Origin: JAAFHZ01 sp964247085
Lineage (GTDB): Bacteria; Cyanobacteriota; Cyanobacteriia; Cyanobacteriales; Chamaesiphonaceae
Reading direction: 5' to 3'
Assembly (NCBI GenBank): GCA_964247085.1
Contig: CAXTSX010000017.1
Coordinates: 1 to 64,000, forward strand
DNA length: 64,000 nucleotides
This document shows, piece after piece, positions 1 to 7,945 of the stretch. Numbering within the stretch: the stretch's first letter is position 1; each line of letters begins with the position of its first letter. Made by a program: the position numbers and the translations under genes. The notes beneath the pieces are model-generated. The model ran no database searches. It saw nothing but the letters and a program-made list of their open reading frames with translations, and was not told the DNA's origin.

Positions 1-30
1 GCTCACTGCCAGGCTTAATATTGAGAAGAG

Positions 31-67
31 AAAGAGACTCAGAACCACATGCGTTCTGGGTCTCTTT
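31..67 (-). terminator. hairpin after proB
   Basis: A 15-bp stem (31-45 with 53-67, one G-U pair) with a 7-base loop lies just beyond the proB stop. A run of T follows it on the plus strand and a weaker T-rich tail on the minus strand. It could therefore end transcription from either side. Confidence 0.6.
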
Positions 68-71
68 TCCG

Positions 72-1169
72 TTAAGTTAATACGAGATTATCTCGATGCA
101 CTACTGTTTCTTCGCCTATATATCCAAGAATGTTTTCGATGTTTGTGGATTGATGGCCGTGAATTTTATAGAGCTCGGCGCTACTGTAATTAACTATGCC
201 GATCGCAATTTCATGCATGTTACTGTCACAAAGCTGAACTGTATCAGATTCGTCAAAATTGCCACTGATGCCGGTAATGCCTGCTGGCAGTAGGGATTTC
301 CCTTGTTTTGTAATGGCTTGCACAGCACCAGGATCTAAATAAATTTTACCGATCGGAACAGAGCCGTGAGCAAGCCAACGTTTTCTTGAATTCTCTATTC
401 TTGCTTGAGCTGGAAAATATGTCCCGATCGATTCCCCTGCTAAAATTTTTGGAATATTTTGGGGATGCTGACCATTTGTGATGACAGTGTTTACACCAGC
501 ACTAACAGCAATTTTAGCAGCTGTAATTTTAGTGACCATGCCTCCGGTGCCCCATTGAGAACCTTGAGAACCAGTTTTTACCTCTAGTTCGGCTATTGAT
601 TCTACAACAGATATAGTTTGAGCGTTTGGATTATGTCGTGGATCATCAGAATATAAGTGATCAACATCTGTGAGCAGAAATAGCCATTTGGCCTCTACTA
701 AACTAGCTACCCGCGCTGAAAGGGTATCATTATCACCAAACTTTAGTTCTTCAACCGCAACAGTGTCATTTTCGTTGATGATTGGAACTACATTTAGTTT
801 AAGCAGTTCTTGAAGGGTATTGTAGATATTCTTATAACCCTGGCGTTTTTCTAAATCGCTTCTGGTTAGTAAAATTTGGGCAACTGGCAAATCATATTGG
901 CTAAACAAGTCATCATACACTCTAATTAAACGGCCTTGGCCAACGGCAGCTGCTGCTTGCTTGAGGGCAATAATTTTTGGCTTTGTAGAAATATTTAGCC
1001 TAGTACAACCTACACCTACAGCACCAGAGGAGACTAATATTACTAAATATCCTTTACATTTTAAATCAGCGATAGTCTCAATTAAAGCTGCAATAGTTGC
1101 TAATGCCAGTCCACCATCAGGACGGGTTAGGCTCGAAGTCCCCACTTTTATCACTATAACTGGTTGCAT
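72..1169 (-). CDS. proB: glutamate 5-kinase
   Basis: Phosphorylates glutamate to gamma-glutamyl phosphate, the first step of proline synthesis, in the cytosol. The 365 residues match the family length (about 367). An amino-acid-kinase domain fills residues 1-260, with the N-terminal IVIKVGTSSLT (Lys8), SSGAVGVG and NENDTV. A PUA domain follows at about 275-360, as in E. coli ProB. The ATG start has no longer in-frame alternative. The gene is alone: the next gene on this strand is 333 bases upstream, with a terminator between. Proline feedback acts on the enzyme in this family. I see no regulatory site in the DNA. Confidence 0.96.
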   Translation of the reverse strand: MQPVIVIKVGTSSLTRPDGGLALATIAALIETIADLKCKGYLVILVSSGAVGVGCTRLNISTKPKIIALKQAAAAVGQGRLIRVYDDLFSQYDLPVAQILLTRSDLEKRQGYKNIYNTLQELLKLNVVPIINENDTVAVEELKFGDNDTLSARVASLVEAKWLFLLTDVDHLYSDDPRHNPNAQTISVVESIAELEVKTGSQGSQWGTGGMVTKITAAKIAVSAGVNTVITNGQHPQNIPKILAGESIGTYFPAQARIENSRKRWLAHGSVPIGKIYLDPGAVQAITKQGKSLLPAGITGISGNFDESDTVQLCDSNMHEIAIGIVNYSSAELYKIHGHQSTNIENILGYIGEETVVHRDNLVLT

Positions 1170-1316
1170 AAATAAATATTGCAGACTCTATATGGTAAGT
1201 ATTTACGCTATTGGTGAACGACTTCACAAAATTAGTATTGACTAATATGACAGAAATTTGTTGATTTCTCGGATGGGAGAAGTAATTATCTTGTTTTTGA
1301 ATGATAAATCAATATT

Positions 1317-1356
1317 AAAAAAAGCAGAGCGTTAGCCCGAAACAGGCTAACACTCT
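1317..1356 (-). terminator. intrinsic terminator of the DUF3727-mltG-yqeG run
   Basis: An inverted repeat (1326-1337 with 1345-1356, 12 positions with one mismatch) is followed on the minus strand by seven T. It lies about 150 bases beyond the yqeG stop. Positions 1357-1502 hold nothing else I recognise. Confidence 0.75.
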
Positions 1357-1502
1357 AGTTTTAAATTTATTTTGTTATGTTTAAGACCTTTATATAAGCT
1401 GGTCTCATTTGCAATATAACCATAGTGCCAGATAAAATCGAAAATCTTTTGTTTCTTAATATTTTATTTATATTTCAATAAATAAGGATTAATTGACTTT
1501 TA

Positions 1503-2039
1503 TTACAATATTTTTCGATGTGTGTATGGCCTTGCTAACGAAACACCAGTAAGCTGGGCGAGGCTAAATTCAGCTTGACGAAGGAAATGGAAACTAGCTG
1601 TGGAATTTTGGGCAACGATCGGATCAACCAGAATAGTAAATACTCCCAAGCGGTTGCCAGCTAGAATGTCGGTGAAGATTCGATCACCAACCATCGCTAC
1701 TTCTTGATAGGGCAAGTCCATGCTATCAACAGCTTGTCGGAGCTTTTTCCGGGAAGGCTTGGCTGCTGACAAAAAATAGGGAAGATCTAGACTACTCGCG
1801 ATCGATTCAATGCGATGACGATGCGGATTATTGGTTACTAGCCATAGTTTGGTAACTTGTCGAATCTCTGCTAGCCATTCTAATAGTTCTGGCTGAGCAG
1901 CAGCAGTTTTTACCGGAATAATCGTGTCATCAATATCCAGAACTAATCCACGCAGCTGATGTTCTTGAAGTATCGCTGGAGTTAGCTGCAAAATGTTGCT
2001 ACCCAAAACTAAATCTGGCTGCAATTTACGAAAAAGCAT
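1503..2039 (-). CDS. YqeG family HAD-IIIA phosphatase
   Basis: A 178-residue HAD-superfamily phosphatase. Motif I is seen as LVLDIDDTIIP, with the two catalytic Asp. LVTNNP corresponds to motif II, and MVGDRIFTDILAGN to motif IV, which coordinates Mg. The family includes bacterial YqeG and is related to the Gep4/PGPP1 phosphatidylglycerophosphate phosphatases of mitochondria and plastids. A role in phosphatidylglycerol synthesis is therefore possible but inferred. The start lies 12 bases after the mltG stop, so the two are probably co-transcribed. This neighbour pair is common in cyanobacteria. Confidence 0.88.
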   Translation of the reverse strand: MLFRKLQPDLVLGSNILQLTPAILQEHQLRGLVLDIDDTIIPVKTAAAQPELLEWLAEIRQVTKLWLVTNNPHRHRIESIASSLDLPYFLSAAKPSRKKLRQAVDSMDLPYQEVAMVGDRIFTDILAGNRLGVFTILVDPIVAQNSTASFHFLRQAEFSLAQLTGVSLARPYTHRKIL

Positions 2040-2051
2040 TGAAGTCCCTAC

Positions 2052-3116
2052 TTATTTTTTCTGAGCCTGTTGGCGACCAGCCCGAATTTCTCTGGTTGCT
2101 CGCTCGTGTTCTGCATTGGTTTTGCTAAATGCGTGTGTACCATCATATCTGGCCACAAAAAAGAGCATGTCAGTATTGTCTGGTGCTAGTACTGCTTTCA
2201 GACTAGACAATCCTGGCCCAGCTATCGGACCGGGTGGAATACCGGCTGTTGTATAGGTATTGTAAGGATGGGGTTTACGGATTTGTGAAAAAAGTAGTGG
2301 CTTATCCGGAGTTTGGGTAACGCCAAAAGCATATTCAACGGTGGGGTCAGATCCTAGTTTGATGCCTTTAGCTAAACGATTGATGAAAACTCCGGCAATT
2401 TGTGGTCGCTCGGTTGGAATAACTGCTTCTTTCTCCACAATGCTACTCAGGCTGACCCACTGCAAAAGGGATAGTTTGGAGTTAGCCCCTTGTGCCTTAT
2501 ATAAAGGTAGCGCACTAGTCTCAAACTGTTTCAGCATCTGATTGACCACCCCTGAAGCGGTGATTCCTTCCTTGGAGATTTTATAGGTCTCTGGGAGCAG
2601 AAATCCTTCGAGGTCTTTAATACCTTCTGGTAGCCAGGGAAACTTATCGCGGGGGATTTGTTGGGTGGCGGCGATGAATTCTTCAGCCTTGAAGTACTGT
2701 TTCTCATCCTGAAAGTACCGCGCCATTTGCTTGAGATTAAAGCCTTCTTGTACCTTAAAGGTTACTTCGGTGACTTTGCCACTCCAGATTTTGCCAGCGA
2801 TATCGGGTAGGGGCTGGCCAGGCGAAATTTGGTAGCTGCCAGATTTTGCTCCTTTGCTTTGACGTGAAAAGACCGATGTCCAGAGTTTCCAGGCTAATTC
2901 TGACTTGATTAATTTCTGAGCGGCGAGTTCTTTGCCGATCGATTGCGCGGAGCTACCAGCAGGAATGTTGAATTGCACTTCGGGACTATTGGTGGTACTT
3001 GGTGGGGCGATCGCATCATTCCACCAAGCAAATAGTCCTAAGCTCGCCACAACAGCCGCAATGCCGGTAGGAGCAGCGAATTTTGCCCACTTCGGCAAAC
3101 TGGATCGGTCTTTCAT
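2052..3116 (-). CDS. mltG: endolytic transglycosylase MltG
   Basis: Cleaves nascent peptidoglycan strands in the periplasm and is thought to set glycan chain length. The 354-residue protein has a cytosolic start, one membrane helix near residues 15-32 (GIAAVVASLGLFAWW), a LysM-like region, and then the YceG catalytic domain. The signature SSIVEKEAVIPTERPQIAG carries the Glu corresponding to the catalytic E218 of E. coli. LGSDPTVEYAFG and YNTYTTAGIPPGPI also match the family. It sits between DUF3727 (48 bases upstream) and yqeG (12 bases downstream). Confidence 0.94.
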   Translation of the reverse strand: MKDRSSLPKWAKFAAPTGIAAVVASLGLFAWWNDAIAPPSTTNSPEVQFNIPAGSSAQSIGKELAAQKLIKSELAWKLWTSVFSRQSKGAKSGSYQISPGQPLPDIAGKIWSGKVTEVTFKVQEGFNLKQMARYFQDEKQYFKAEEFIAATQQIPRDKFPWLPEGIKDLEGFLLPETYKISKEGITASGVVNQMLKQFETSALPLYKAQGANSKLSLLQWVSLSSIVEKEAVIPTERPQIAGVFINRLAKGIKLGSDPTVEYAFGVTQTPDKPLLFSQIRKPHPYNTYTTAGIPPGPIAGPGLSSLKAVLAPDNTDMLFFVARYDGTHAFSKTNAEHERATREIRAGRQQAQKK

Positions 3117-3164
3117 AGGTATATTAGTAGTTCAGAAATCAACAAAAAATCTAGACATTCCTGA

Positions 3165-3737
3165 TCAGGAGGCTTCATCGAGGAGTAGTTCTTCCAATTG
3201 GGGGGCAACTTCATCAGACTCTTGATTAGATAGGAGTTCTACAACGCCCTGTTCATTTTTCTTCCCAAAGAAAAGCAGTGGATCTACAGGAGTACAGATG
3301 ATGTATTCCTGTTCTTCATTGTAAAAATGGCAAAGAATTTGAAACTCTTCTGGCTCCAAATCTTCTCCTTCTAGGTCAATTTGGAGAATTTCTTCTGGAT
3401 CGAGAGGGGGCAAGTCGCCGGACGCGGTTAGAGTATAGGCTGTCTGCTTCAGGGTCAGATTTTGCTCCGACAATACAGCGCTGGCATCGGCAAAAACGGT
3501 CGCAATTTGATCATCTTCATCGATCGCCGTTAGTTCAGCAGATTCTTCGTCGTCATCATCATCTTCGTTCCAAGCAAAGATTTCGATCGGAGAATCGACT
3601 GGTAGCAGTAGCAAATAAGTTTTAGAGTCTAACTCCAAATATTTTTCAACATAGCAACTAAGAGTTCGACCAGCTTCATCTGTCAAATTCACTAAATCGT
3701 TTAGTTCACTATCTTCGGGATGGGATAATTCAGACAT
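3165..3737 (-). CDS. DUF3727 domain protein
   Basis: A 190-residue acidic protein of a family found in cyanobacteria and plastids. Two similar halves (about 15-95 and 100-165) each read as a small beta domain: a hydrophobic strand, then YLLLLPVDSPIEIFAW or YIICTPVDPLLFFGKK. This suggests an internal duplication related to DUF1292. An Asp/Glu run (about residues 57-67) joins them. The biochemical role is unknown. It is probably the first gene of the run with mltG and yqeG. A chloroplast relative has been linked to photosynthetic complex biogenesis, but that is only a hint here. Confidence 0.8.
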   Translation of the reverse strand: MSELSHPEDSELNDLVNLTDEAGRTLSCYVEKYLELDSKTYLLLLPVDSPIEIFAWNEDDDDDEESAELTAIDEDDQIATVFADASAVLSEQNLTLKQTAYTLTASGDLPPLDPEEILQIDLEGEDLEPEEFQILCHFYNEEQEYIICTPVDPLLFFGKKNEQGVVELLSNQESDEVAPQLEELLLDEAS

Positions 3738-3917
3738 ATTATTGAAGTCGATTAATGAAATTGATAAGCCAACTGGAACTGCAGAATTCTACTCTAAATA
3801 AGGTGCTGAACCGACCCTCATCCAGACTGTTCATCTGGTGCTAGCCAAGGCTAGAATACCATATTGCTTCATGCTGTAGGACAGCCAGAACCGAAGACTG
3901 GTTTCTGACCACGGCTT

Positions 3918-4220
3918 TTATGTCCAGTCTTCCTGTTCTTGAAACTTGCTACGCACTTGATAGATCCGCTCATGGTTGTGGATTTCACGAGTTTTGGCAA
4001 AAAGTTCTGTTTCGGTTAGTCCCCATTTTTTCATAATTTGATCCAGGCTATCTTTAATGGCCACTGCACCCGGAAATCCTTGGTAGCGAATACGGAGCCG
4101 CGCTAGCTCTGCGAGATTAACCGGGTTTTCGGCGTTGCTCTGAATGATTTGACTAATCGTCTCCCGGTCTTTTTTTTCTTGGGGATGATTTTGCAGCTTT
4201 TTCGGTAGTTGGTTACTCAT
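3918..4220 (-). CDS. DUF3288 family protein
   Basis: A 100-residue soluble, charged, predicted all-helical protein. The opening LPKKLQNHPQEKKDRE and the central LARLRIRYQGFPGA match the cyanobacterial DUF3288 family from memory. No catalytic motif is visible and the function is unknown. It lies downstream of psbH on the same strand, with a strong 17-bp hairpin in the 83-base gap. Confidence 0.75.
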   Translation of the reverse strand: MSNQLPKKLQNHPQEKKDRETISQIIQSNAENPVNLAELARLRIRYQGFPGAVAIKDSLDQIMKKWGLTETELFAKTREIHNHERIYQVRSKFQEQEDWT

Positions 4221-4245
4221 AACTGACCTGAAGGTATTTATACAG

Positions 4246-4283
4246 GAACAGGGTAGAAAAAGAAAGCTTTTTCTACCCTGTTC
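4246..4283. other. 17-bp perfect hairpin between psbH and DUF3288
   Basis: Positions 4246-4262 pair perfectly with 4267-4283 around an AAAG loop. On the minus strand, where psbH is transcribed, no U tract follows. On the plus strand four T follow. It may be a 3' stabiliser or processing site for psbH mRNA, or a terminator for transcripts entering antisense. Confidence 0.6.
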
Positions 4284-4303
4284 TTTTAACGATGTTCTGT
4301 TGC

Positions 4304-4504
4304 TTACTTAACGCCGCCCCAGTTGACGGAGAAACCGTCTAAGACTAGTGAAGAATTATAGATTTGCAGGATGATTAGCAAAAAGACTGCAAATAAAACC
4401 ATAAAAACACCCATGACTGGTGTGGTTCCCCAACCTGGGACGACCTTACCATACTCGGAGTTTAGTGGTCTAAGAATATCGCCTAACTTTGTACGTTGTC
4501 CCAT
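4304..4504 (-). CDS. psbH: photosystem II phosphoprotein PsbH
   Basis: A 66-residue thylakoid protein of photosystem II, needed for stable Q(A)-to-Q(B) electron transfer and for assembly. The N-terminus (GQRTKLGDILRPLNSEYG) and the single membrane helix (VMGVFMVLFAVFLLIILQIY, about residues 29-48) are typical. The short lumenal tail GFSVNWGG is also conserved. Cyanobacterial PsbH lacks the longer phosphorylated plant N-terminus. AGGTGA lies 3-8 bases before the ATG. The gene is divergent from psbN, the standard arrangement. Confidence 0.98.
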   Translation of the reverse strand: MGQRTKLGDILRPLNSEYGKVVPGWGTTPVMGVFMVLFAVFLLIILQIYNSSLVLDGFSVNWGGVK

Positions 4505-4591
4505 GGGTCACCTAAAAATAAGCTATAAAAAGTTTGCTTTAACATATCGCAATATATTATAGAAGTATACCATTCGCAACTTGTAACTCCT
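4505..4591. promoter_or_regulatory. psbH-psbN divergent promoter region
   Basis: An 87-base AT-rich gap between the divergent starts. On the minus strand a TATAAT (4561-4556) is a plausible -10 box for psbH, about 50 bases ahead of the start. No clear -35 sits at 17 bases. I do not see a convincing psbN promoter or ribosome site. Confidence 0.4.
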
Positions 4592-4723
4592 ATGGAATCC
4601 GCAACAGTTCTTAGTATTTCACTGGGGGCGATCATCGTAGCCATTACTGGTTATGGTTTGTACCTCTCTTTTGGACCACCAGCTGCTCAATTAGATGACC
4701 CGTTCGACGATCACGAAGATTAA
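4592..4723 (+). CDS. psbN: PsbN
   Basis: A 43-residue protein read directly from the DNA. It begins MESATVLSISLGAIIV, has one membrane helix (about residues 6-27) and ends DPFDDHED. The length and ending match cyanobacterial PsbN exactly. PsbN is an assembly factor for photosystem II repair and reaction-centre formation, not a stable subunit. It lies opposite psbH, as in other cyanobacteria and plastids. Confidence 0.97.
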   Translation: MESATVLSISLGAIIVAITGYGLYLSFGPPAAQLDDPFDDHED

Positions 4724-4859
4724 AAATTTGGGTTTTGGCTGTGTTCTGTTGGTGCTAAACCTGCTGTTACCAGCCGAAACTCGGTTTAGTAGAATCTCAT
4801 CGATTTGCCACCTGGCAATTTAACCATTGTTTGTGAATGTACCAAGCGATTCCTGACCC

Positions 4860-5930
4860 ATGACCAAAACTTTGATTCCGATCATTCTAGCTGGTGGTAA
4901 AGGCGAACGTTTTTGGCCTCTGAGCCGTAAACATCGTCCGAAACAGTTTCTGTCTTTGGATGGCAGTGGGGTAAGCCTTCTGCAAGCGACTGCCGATCGG
5001 TTATTAGAAATTGCTGGCGGCTGGGCAAATGTTTGGGTGGTGACTTCGGCGCAGTTGGCGGCAGGAGTACAAGAACAGTTACCAGAATTGCCTGCTACTA
5101 ATTTGCTGGTAGAGCCAGAAGGTCGGGACACGGCGGCGGCGGTGGCTTGGTCAACTTTGGCGGTGGCGGCTCGGCATGGCCACCAAGCGACGGTGGGATT
5201 TTTCCCTGCCGACCATCATATTGCCGATGAAGCGGGCTTTAATCAGACTCTGAAAGCAGCGGCGGCCTTAGCTCAGGAACAGCCTTCGATCGTCACCTTA
5301 GGAATTACCCCCAATTTTCCTTCCACGGGCTATGGCTATATTCAAGAAGGCCAAATTTCTGGCGAATATTTAGGTCAAAAAGCTTACAAGGTGAATAGGT
5401 TTGCCGAAAAGCCCGATCAAGAGACGGCCACTGAATTTCTGAAGATTGGCAATTACACCTGGAACAGTGGGATGTTTATTTTCACGGCTCAGACCTTGTT
5501 GGATGAGATGCATTTGCATGCGCCTCACATTATTCAGCCTTTGGTGGAATCTGGTCTGGATGCTTATCCCACGATTACCAAGCAGAGTATCGATTATGCT
5601 TTGATGGAAAAAACTAAGCTAGCCTATGTGCTACCGGCTAGTTTTGGTTGGGATGATCTGGGTGATTGGAATGCGATCGAACGCCTGCTCAAGGGTGATA
5701 CTTCTCATAATATAAACGTAGAACTAGCCCAGCATATTGGTTTGGATACAGCCGGGGCGATTCTGTATGCCAGTAGTAGTGATGAAGTGATCGTGACGAT
5801 CGGCTTAGAAAATATTGTGGTGGTACGGGATGGCAATGTGACTTTGGTGGTAGACAAAAATCGGACTCAGGAAATTAAAGGAGTCCTGGGGAAAATCAAG
5901 GAGAACACTGATTGGGAGCATTTGCTGTAG
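4860..5930 (+). CDS. manC: mannose-1-phosphate guanylyltransferase
   Basis: Makes GDP-mannose from mannose-1-phosphate and GTP. The nucleotidyltransferase signature ILAGGKGERFWPLSR, then HRPKQFL, is at residues 9-30. FFPADHHIAD and GYGYIQ are the usual sugar-phosphate motifs, and FAEKPD with NSGMF complete the active site. At 356 residues it is the short form without the phosphomannose-isomerase domain. The product feeds gmd (61369-62370) and mannosyl polysaccharides, so the two genes are linked by pathway though far apart. smpB follows after 15 bases. Confidence 0.93.
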   Translation: MTKTLIPIILAGGKGERFWPLSRKHRPKQFLSLDGSGVSLLQATADRLLEIAGGWANVWVVTSAQLAAGVQEQLPELPATNLLVEPEGRDTAAAVAWSTLAVAARHGHQATVGFFPADHHIADEAGFNQTLKAAAALAQEQPSIVTLGITPNFPSTGYGYIQEGQISGEYLGQKAYKVNRFAEKPDQETATEFLKIGNYTWNSGMFIFTAQTLLDEMHLHAPHIIQPLVESGLDAYPTITKQSIDYALMEKTKLAYVLPASFGWDDLGDWNAIERLLKGDTSHNINVELAQHIGLDTAGAILYASSSDEVIVTIGLENIVVVRDGNVTLVVDKNRTQEIKGVLGKIKENTDWEHLL

Positions 5931-5945
5931 GCTATACTGGAGCTT

Positions 5946-6416
5946 ATGAGTGAGAAGAAAAATACGGGCATTAAGGTATTAGCTGATAACCGACAAGCCA
6001 GGTTTCAGTATGAATTCCTGGAGGTGTTAGAGGCCGGAATATCGTTGACTGGCACCGAGGTGAAGTCGATTCGGGCAGGCAAAATTAATTTGCGAGACAG
6101 CTATGGCTTGATCCGGAATGGGGAAGCTTGGCTGTTGAACACGCATATTTCGGCTCATGCCACGACCAGCGCTTATTACAACCATGAGCCGACCCGCACT
6201 CGCAAATTACTGCTGCACAAAAAAGAAATTCGGCAGTTGGTGGGCAAGGTCGATCAACAAAGTCTGACTTTAGTTCCGGTCAAGATGTATCTGAAGAATG
6301 GCAAAGTGAAAGTCTCGATTGCCCTGGCACGCGGTAAAAAACTCTATGATAAACGGGATGATCTGCGCAAGAAAGATGATCAACGGGATATTGCCAGAGC
6401 GATGAAGCGGGGCTAG
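5946..6416 (+). CDS. smpB: SsrA-binding protein SmpB
   Basis: Binds tmRNA and guides it into the A site of stalled ribosomes in trans-translation. The 156 residues hold the beta-barrel core with the hallmark GISLTGTEVKSIRAGKINL and LLLHKKEIRQLVGK. The basic C-terminal tail KKLYDKRDDLRKKDDQRD reads the empty mRNA channel. The ATG start is preceded by a weak GGAG 6 bases upstream. It follows manC closely and may share its transcript. No ssrA gene is visible in the window. Confidence 0.97.
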   Translation: MSEKKNTGIKVLADNRQARFQYEFLEVLEAGISLTGTEVKSIRAGKINLRDSYGLIRNGEAWLLNTHISAHATTSAYYNHEPTRTRKLLLHKKEIRQLVGKVDQQSLTLVPVKMYLKNGKVKVSIALARGKKLYDKRDDLRKKDDQRDIARAMKRG

Positions 6417-6436
6417 GGTATTTGCCCTCACCCCAG

Positions 6437-6490
6437 CCCTCTCCCAAGGCTGGGAGAGGGGGGCAAGAGTTCTAAGTTATTTAATTCTTG
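6437..6490. repeat. dispersed palindromic repeat, copy A
   Basis: A perfect 10-bp inverted repeat (6437-6446 with 6451-6460, loop AGGC) is followed by a flank running to 6490. The whole unit recurs at 54478-54530, with the flank nearly identical. It sits in the convergent gap between smpB and the methyltransferase. It could act as a bidirectional terminator and has the look of a non-autonomous mobile repeat. Confidence 0.8.
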
Positions 6491-6506
6491 ATTCTAAGGT
6501 TGGTTT

Positions 6507-7169
6507 TTATCTTTTCATGGCCAAAGTTAAACCATCGCCGATCGGCAGCAGACTAATATTCACTCGATCGTCTTGGTGAATTTGCTGGTTTAGCCCGCGC
6601 AAGATAGTGGTGCGTTTATCGGTAATTGTCGGATCGGCGACAGCACCAGACCAGAGCACATTATCAATCAAAATTAGTCCCCCGGGTCGGAGAAGCTGCA
6701 AACAAGCTTCGTAGTATTGGGGATAGCCGCTTTTATCAGCATCGATGAAGGCTAAGTCAAAAGTATTGGCTGCGCCTTTATCTAACAAGTTTTGGAGAGT
6801 GTTGATCGCCTGACCCAAACGTAAATCTATTTTGTGATCAACCCCAGCCGCAGACCAATAGCGTTGAGCGATCGCGGTATCTTGAGGGTTTACATCACAG
6901 GTGATCAAGCGGCCTTCTGCGGGCATCGCCAAAGCTATCACTAATGCACTGTAACCAGTAAACGTGCCGACTTCGATCGCCTTTTTTACGCCCAATAATT
7001 GCACCAGTAAGCCCATGAATTGTCCTTGATCGGGAGCAATTTGCATCACGGCTTGGGGGTGTTGGTTGGTTGCGGCGCGGAGCTCGGCTAGAATTTCTGG
7101 CTCTCGGACGGCAACGGATTGCAGGTAAGTATATAGTCGATCATCTAGATTAATGGTGCGGTTACTCAT
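6507..7169 (-). CDS. SAM-dependent O-methyltransferase, CCoAOMT type
   Basis: A 220-residue class I methyltransferase of the caffeoyl-CoA/catechol O-methyltransferase family. It carries the SAM site AIEVGTFTGYSALVIALAM, the acidic FIDADKSGY and the metal-binding LIDNVLWSG. Cyanobacterial relatives methylate catechol-like substrates with divalent metal, but the natural substrate here is unknown. The frame stays open upstream, yet the ATG at 7169 gives the family length and the canonical start. That ATG overlaps the Uma2 stop as ATGA, so the two are translationally coupled. Confidence 0.9.
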   Translation of the reverse strand: MSNRTINLDDRLYTYLQSVAVREPEILAELRAATNQHPQAVMQIAPDQGQFMGLLVQLLGVKKAIEVGTFTGYSALVIALAMPAEGRLITCDVNPQDTAIAQRYWSAAGVDHKIDLRLGQAINTLQNLLDKGAANTFDLAFIDADKSGYPQYYEACLQLLRPGGLILIDNVLWSGAVADPTITDKRTTILRGLNQQIHQDDRVNISLLPIGDGLTLAMKR

Positions 7170-7804
7170 GGTTGACTCAGCATTTGTCTGAGGTTTTGCA
7201 GGGTTTTTCTGGTGCCGATGTCGATCGCCTGGTTCACCAGTTGGGGCATGAGGGTGACCACAGGGAGCATTGGAAAAGCAAGGCTGCTGGTTGATTCCCG
7301 GTAACTTTGGTCTTCCAAAATGTAAATAGTGAGCTGATGATTGCGATAAACCCAGACTTCGGGAATTTGTAGCGCCAAGTAAGCGCTGATCACGGTTAAG
7401 GATGTTACGTCCGATTCGATCGCCAGATCTGGTGGTGGATAATTTGCTAAATCCAGATTGGTACAGCCTGGTACTTGGGAAGCATTTTGAATATAAAAGC
7501 AAGTATCTGGTGCAATGCCAGCGATAGGCGATCGCTTGATGGTAGTAGAGCCGAAGTCTTCCCAGTCCCGTTCTTGACTTTCCAGAATGGTGGTGATGAT
7601 GGAAGCAATAATCCGATGTGGTCTTTCGTGGGCGGCCAGGGGTGACATGATTTCTAGGGTGCCCGCATGGTAGGCAACACGAGTAGAGCGATTTTCGCTC
7701 AGATTTTCCAGGATATTGGTAAAATCTGGCCAAGAAAGGTGATGAATGCCAACTCGATTGCCGGGGTTGATTTCTAGGTCTTGTAAGGGGATGGTGACTG
7801 TCAT
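7166..7804 (-). CDS. Uma2 family (DUF820) nuclease-fold protein
   Basis: A 212-residue member of the Uma2/DUF820 family, abundant in cyanobacteria and built on the PD-(D/E)XK nuclease fold. The fold is seen as APDTCFYIQ, then PPDLAIESDVTS, then IPEVWVY. The usual Lys after the second acidic motif (D...K...Y) is not obvious, because the stretch reads SLTVISAYLALQ. Catalytic competence is therefore uncertain. It lies first in a two-gene unit with the O-methyltransferase. The role of the family in cells is not established. Confidence 0.85.
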   Translation of the reverse strand: MTVTIPLQDLEINPGNRVGIHHLSWPDFTNILENLSENRSTRVAYHAGTLEIMSPLAAHERPHRIIASIITTILESQERDWEDFGSTTIKRSPIAGIAPDTCFYIQNASQVPGCTNLDLANYPPPDLAIESDVTSLTVISAYLALQIPEVWVYRNHQLTIYILEDQSYRESTSSLAFPMLPVVTLMPQLVNQAIDIGTRKTLQNLRQMLSQP

Positions 7805-7945
7805 GTTGAGTTTTCGCTGGCTAGCGGCTATTTGTCATCATAACCGCTGATTAAATCTGCAACAAATTAAGGATTAAGTAGTCTTGTTGTTGATTATCGT
7901 GCTGTTATGCGATGATGCTGTCTTGTTCAAACCTATGGAATAGTA

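Noticed and set aside
7170..7733. Long N-terminal extension of the O-methyltransferase frame
   Set aside because: It is the shadow of the Uma2 gene in another frame; His/Arg/Ser-rich nonsense, and the true ATG at 7169 gives the family length.
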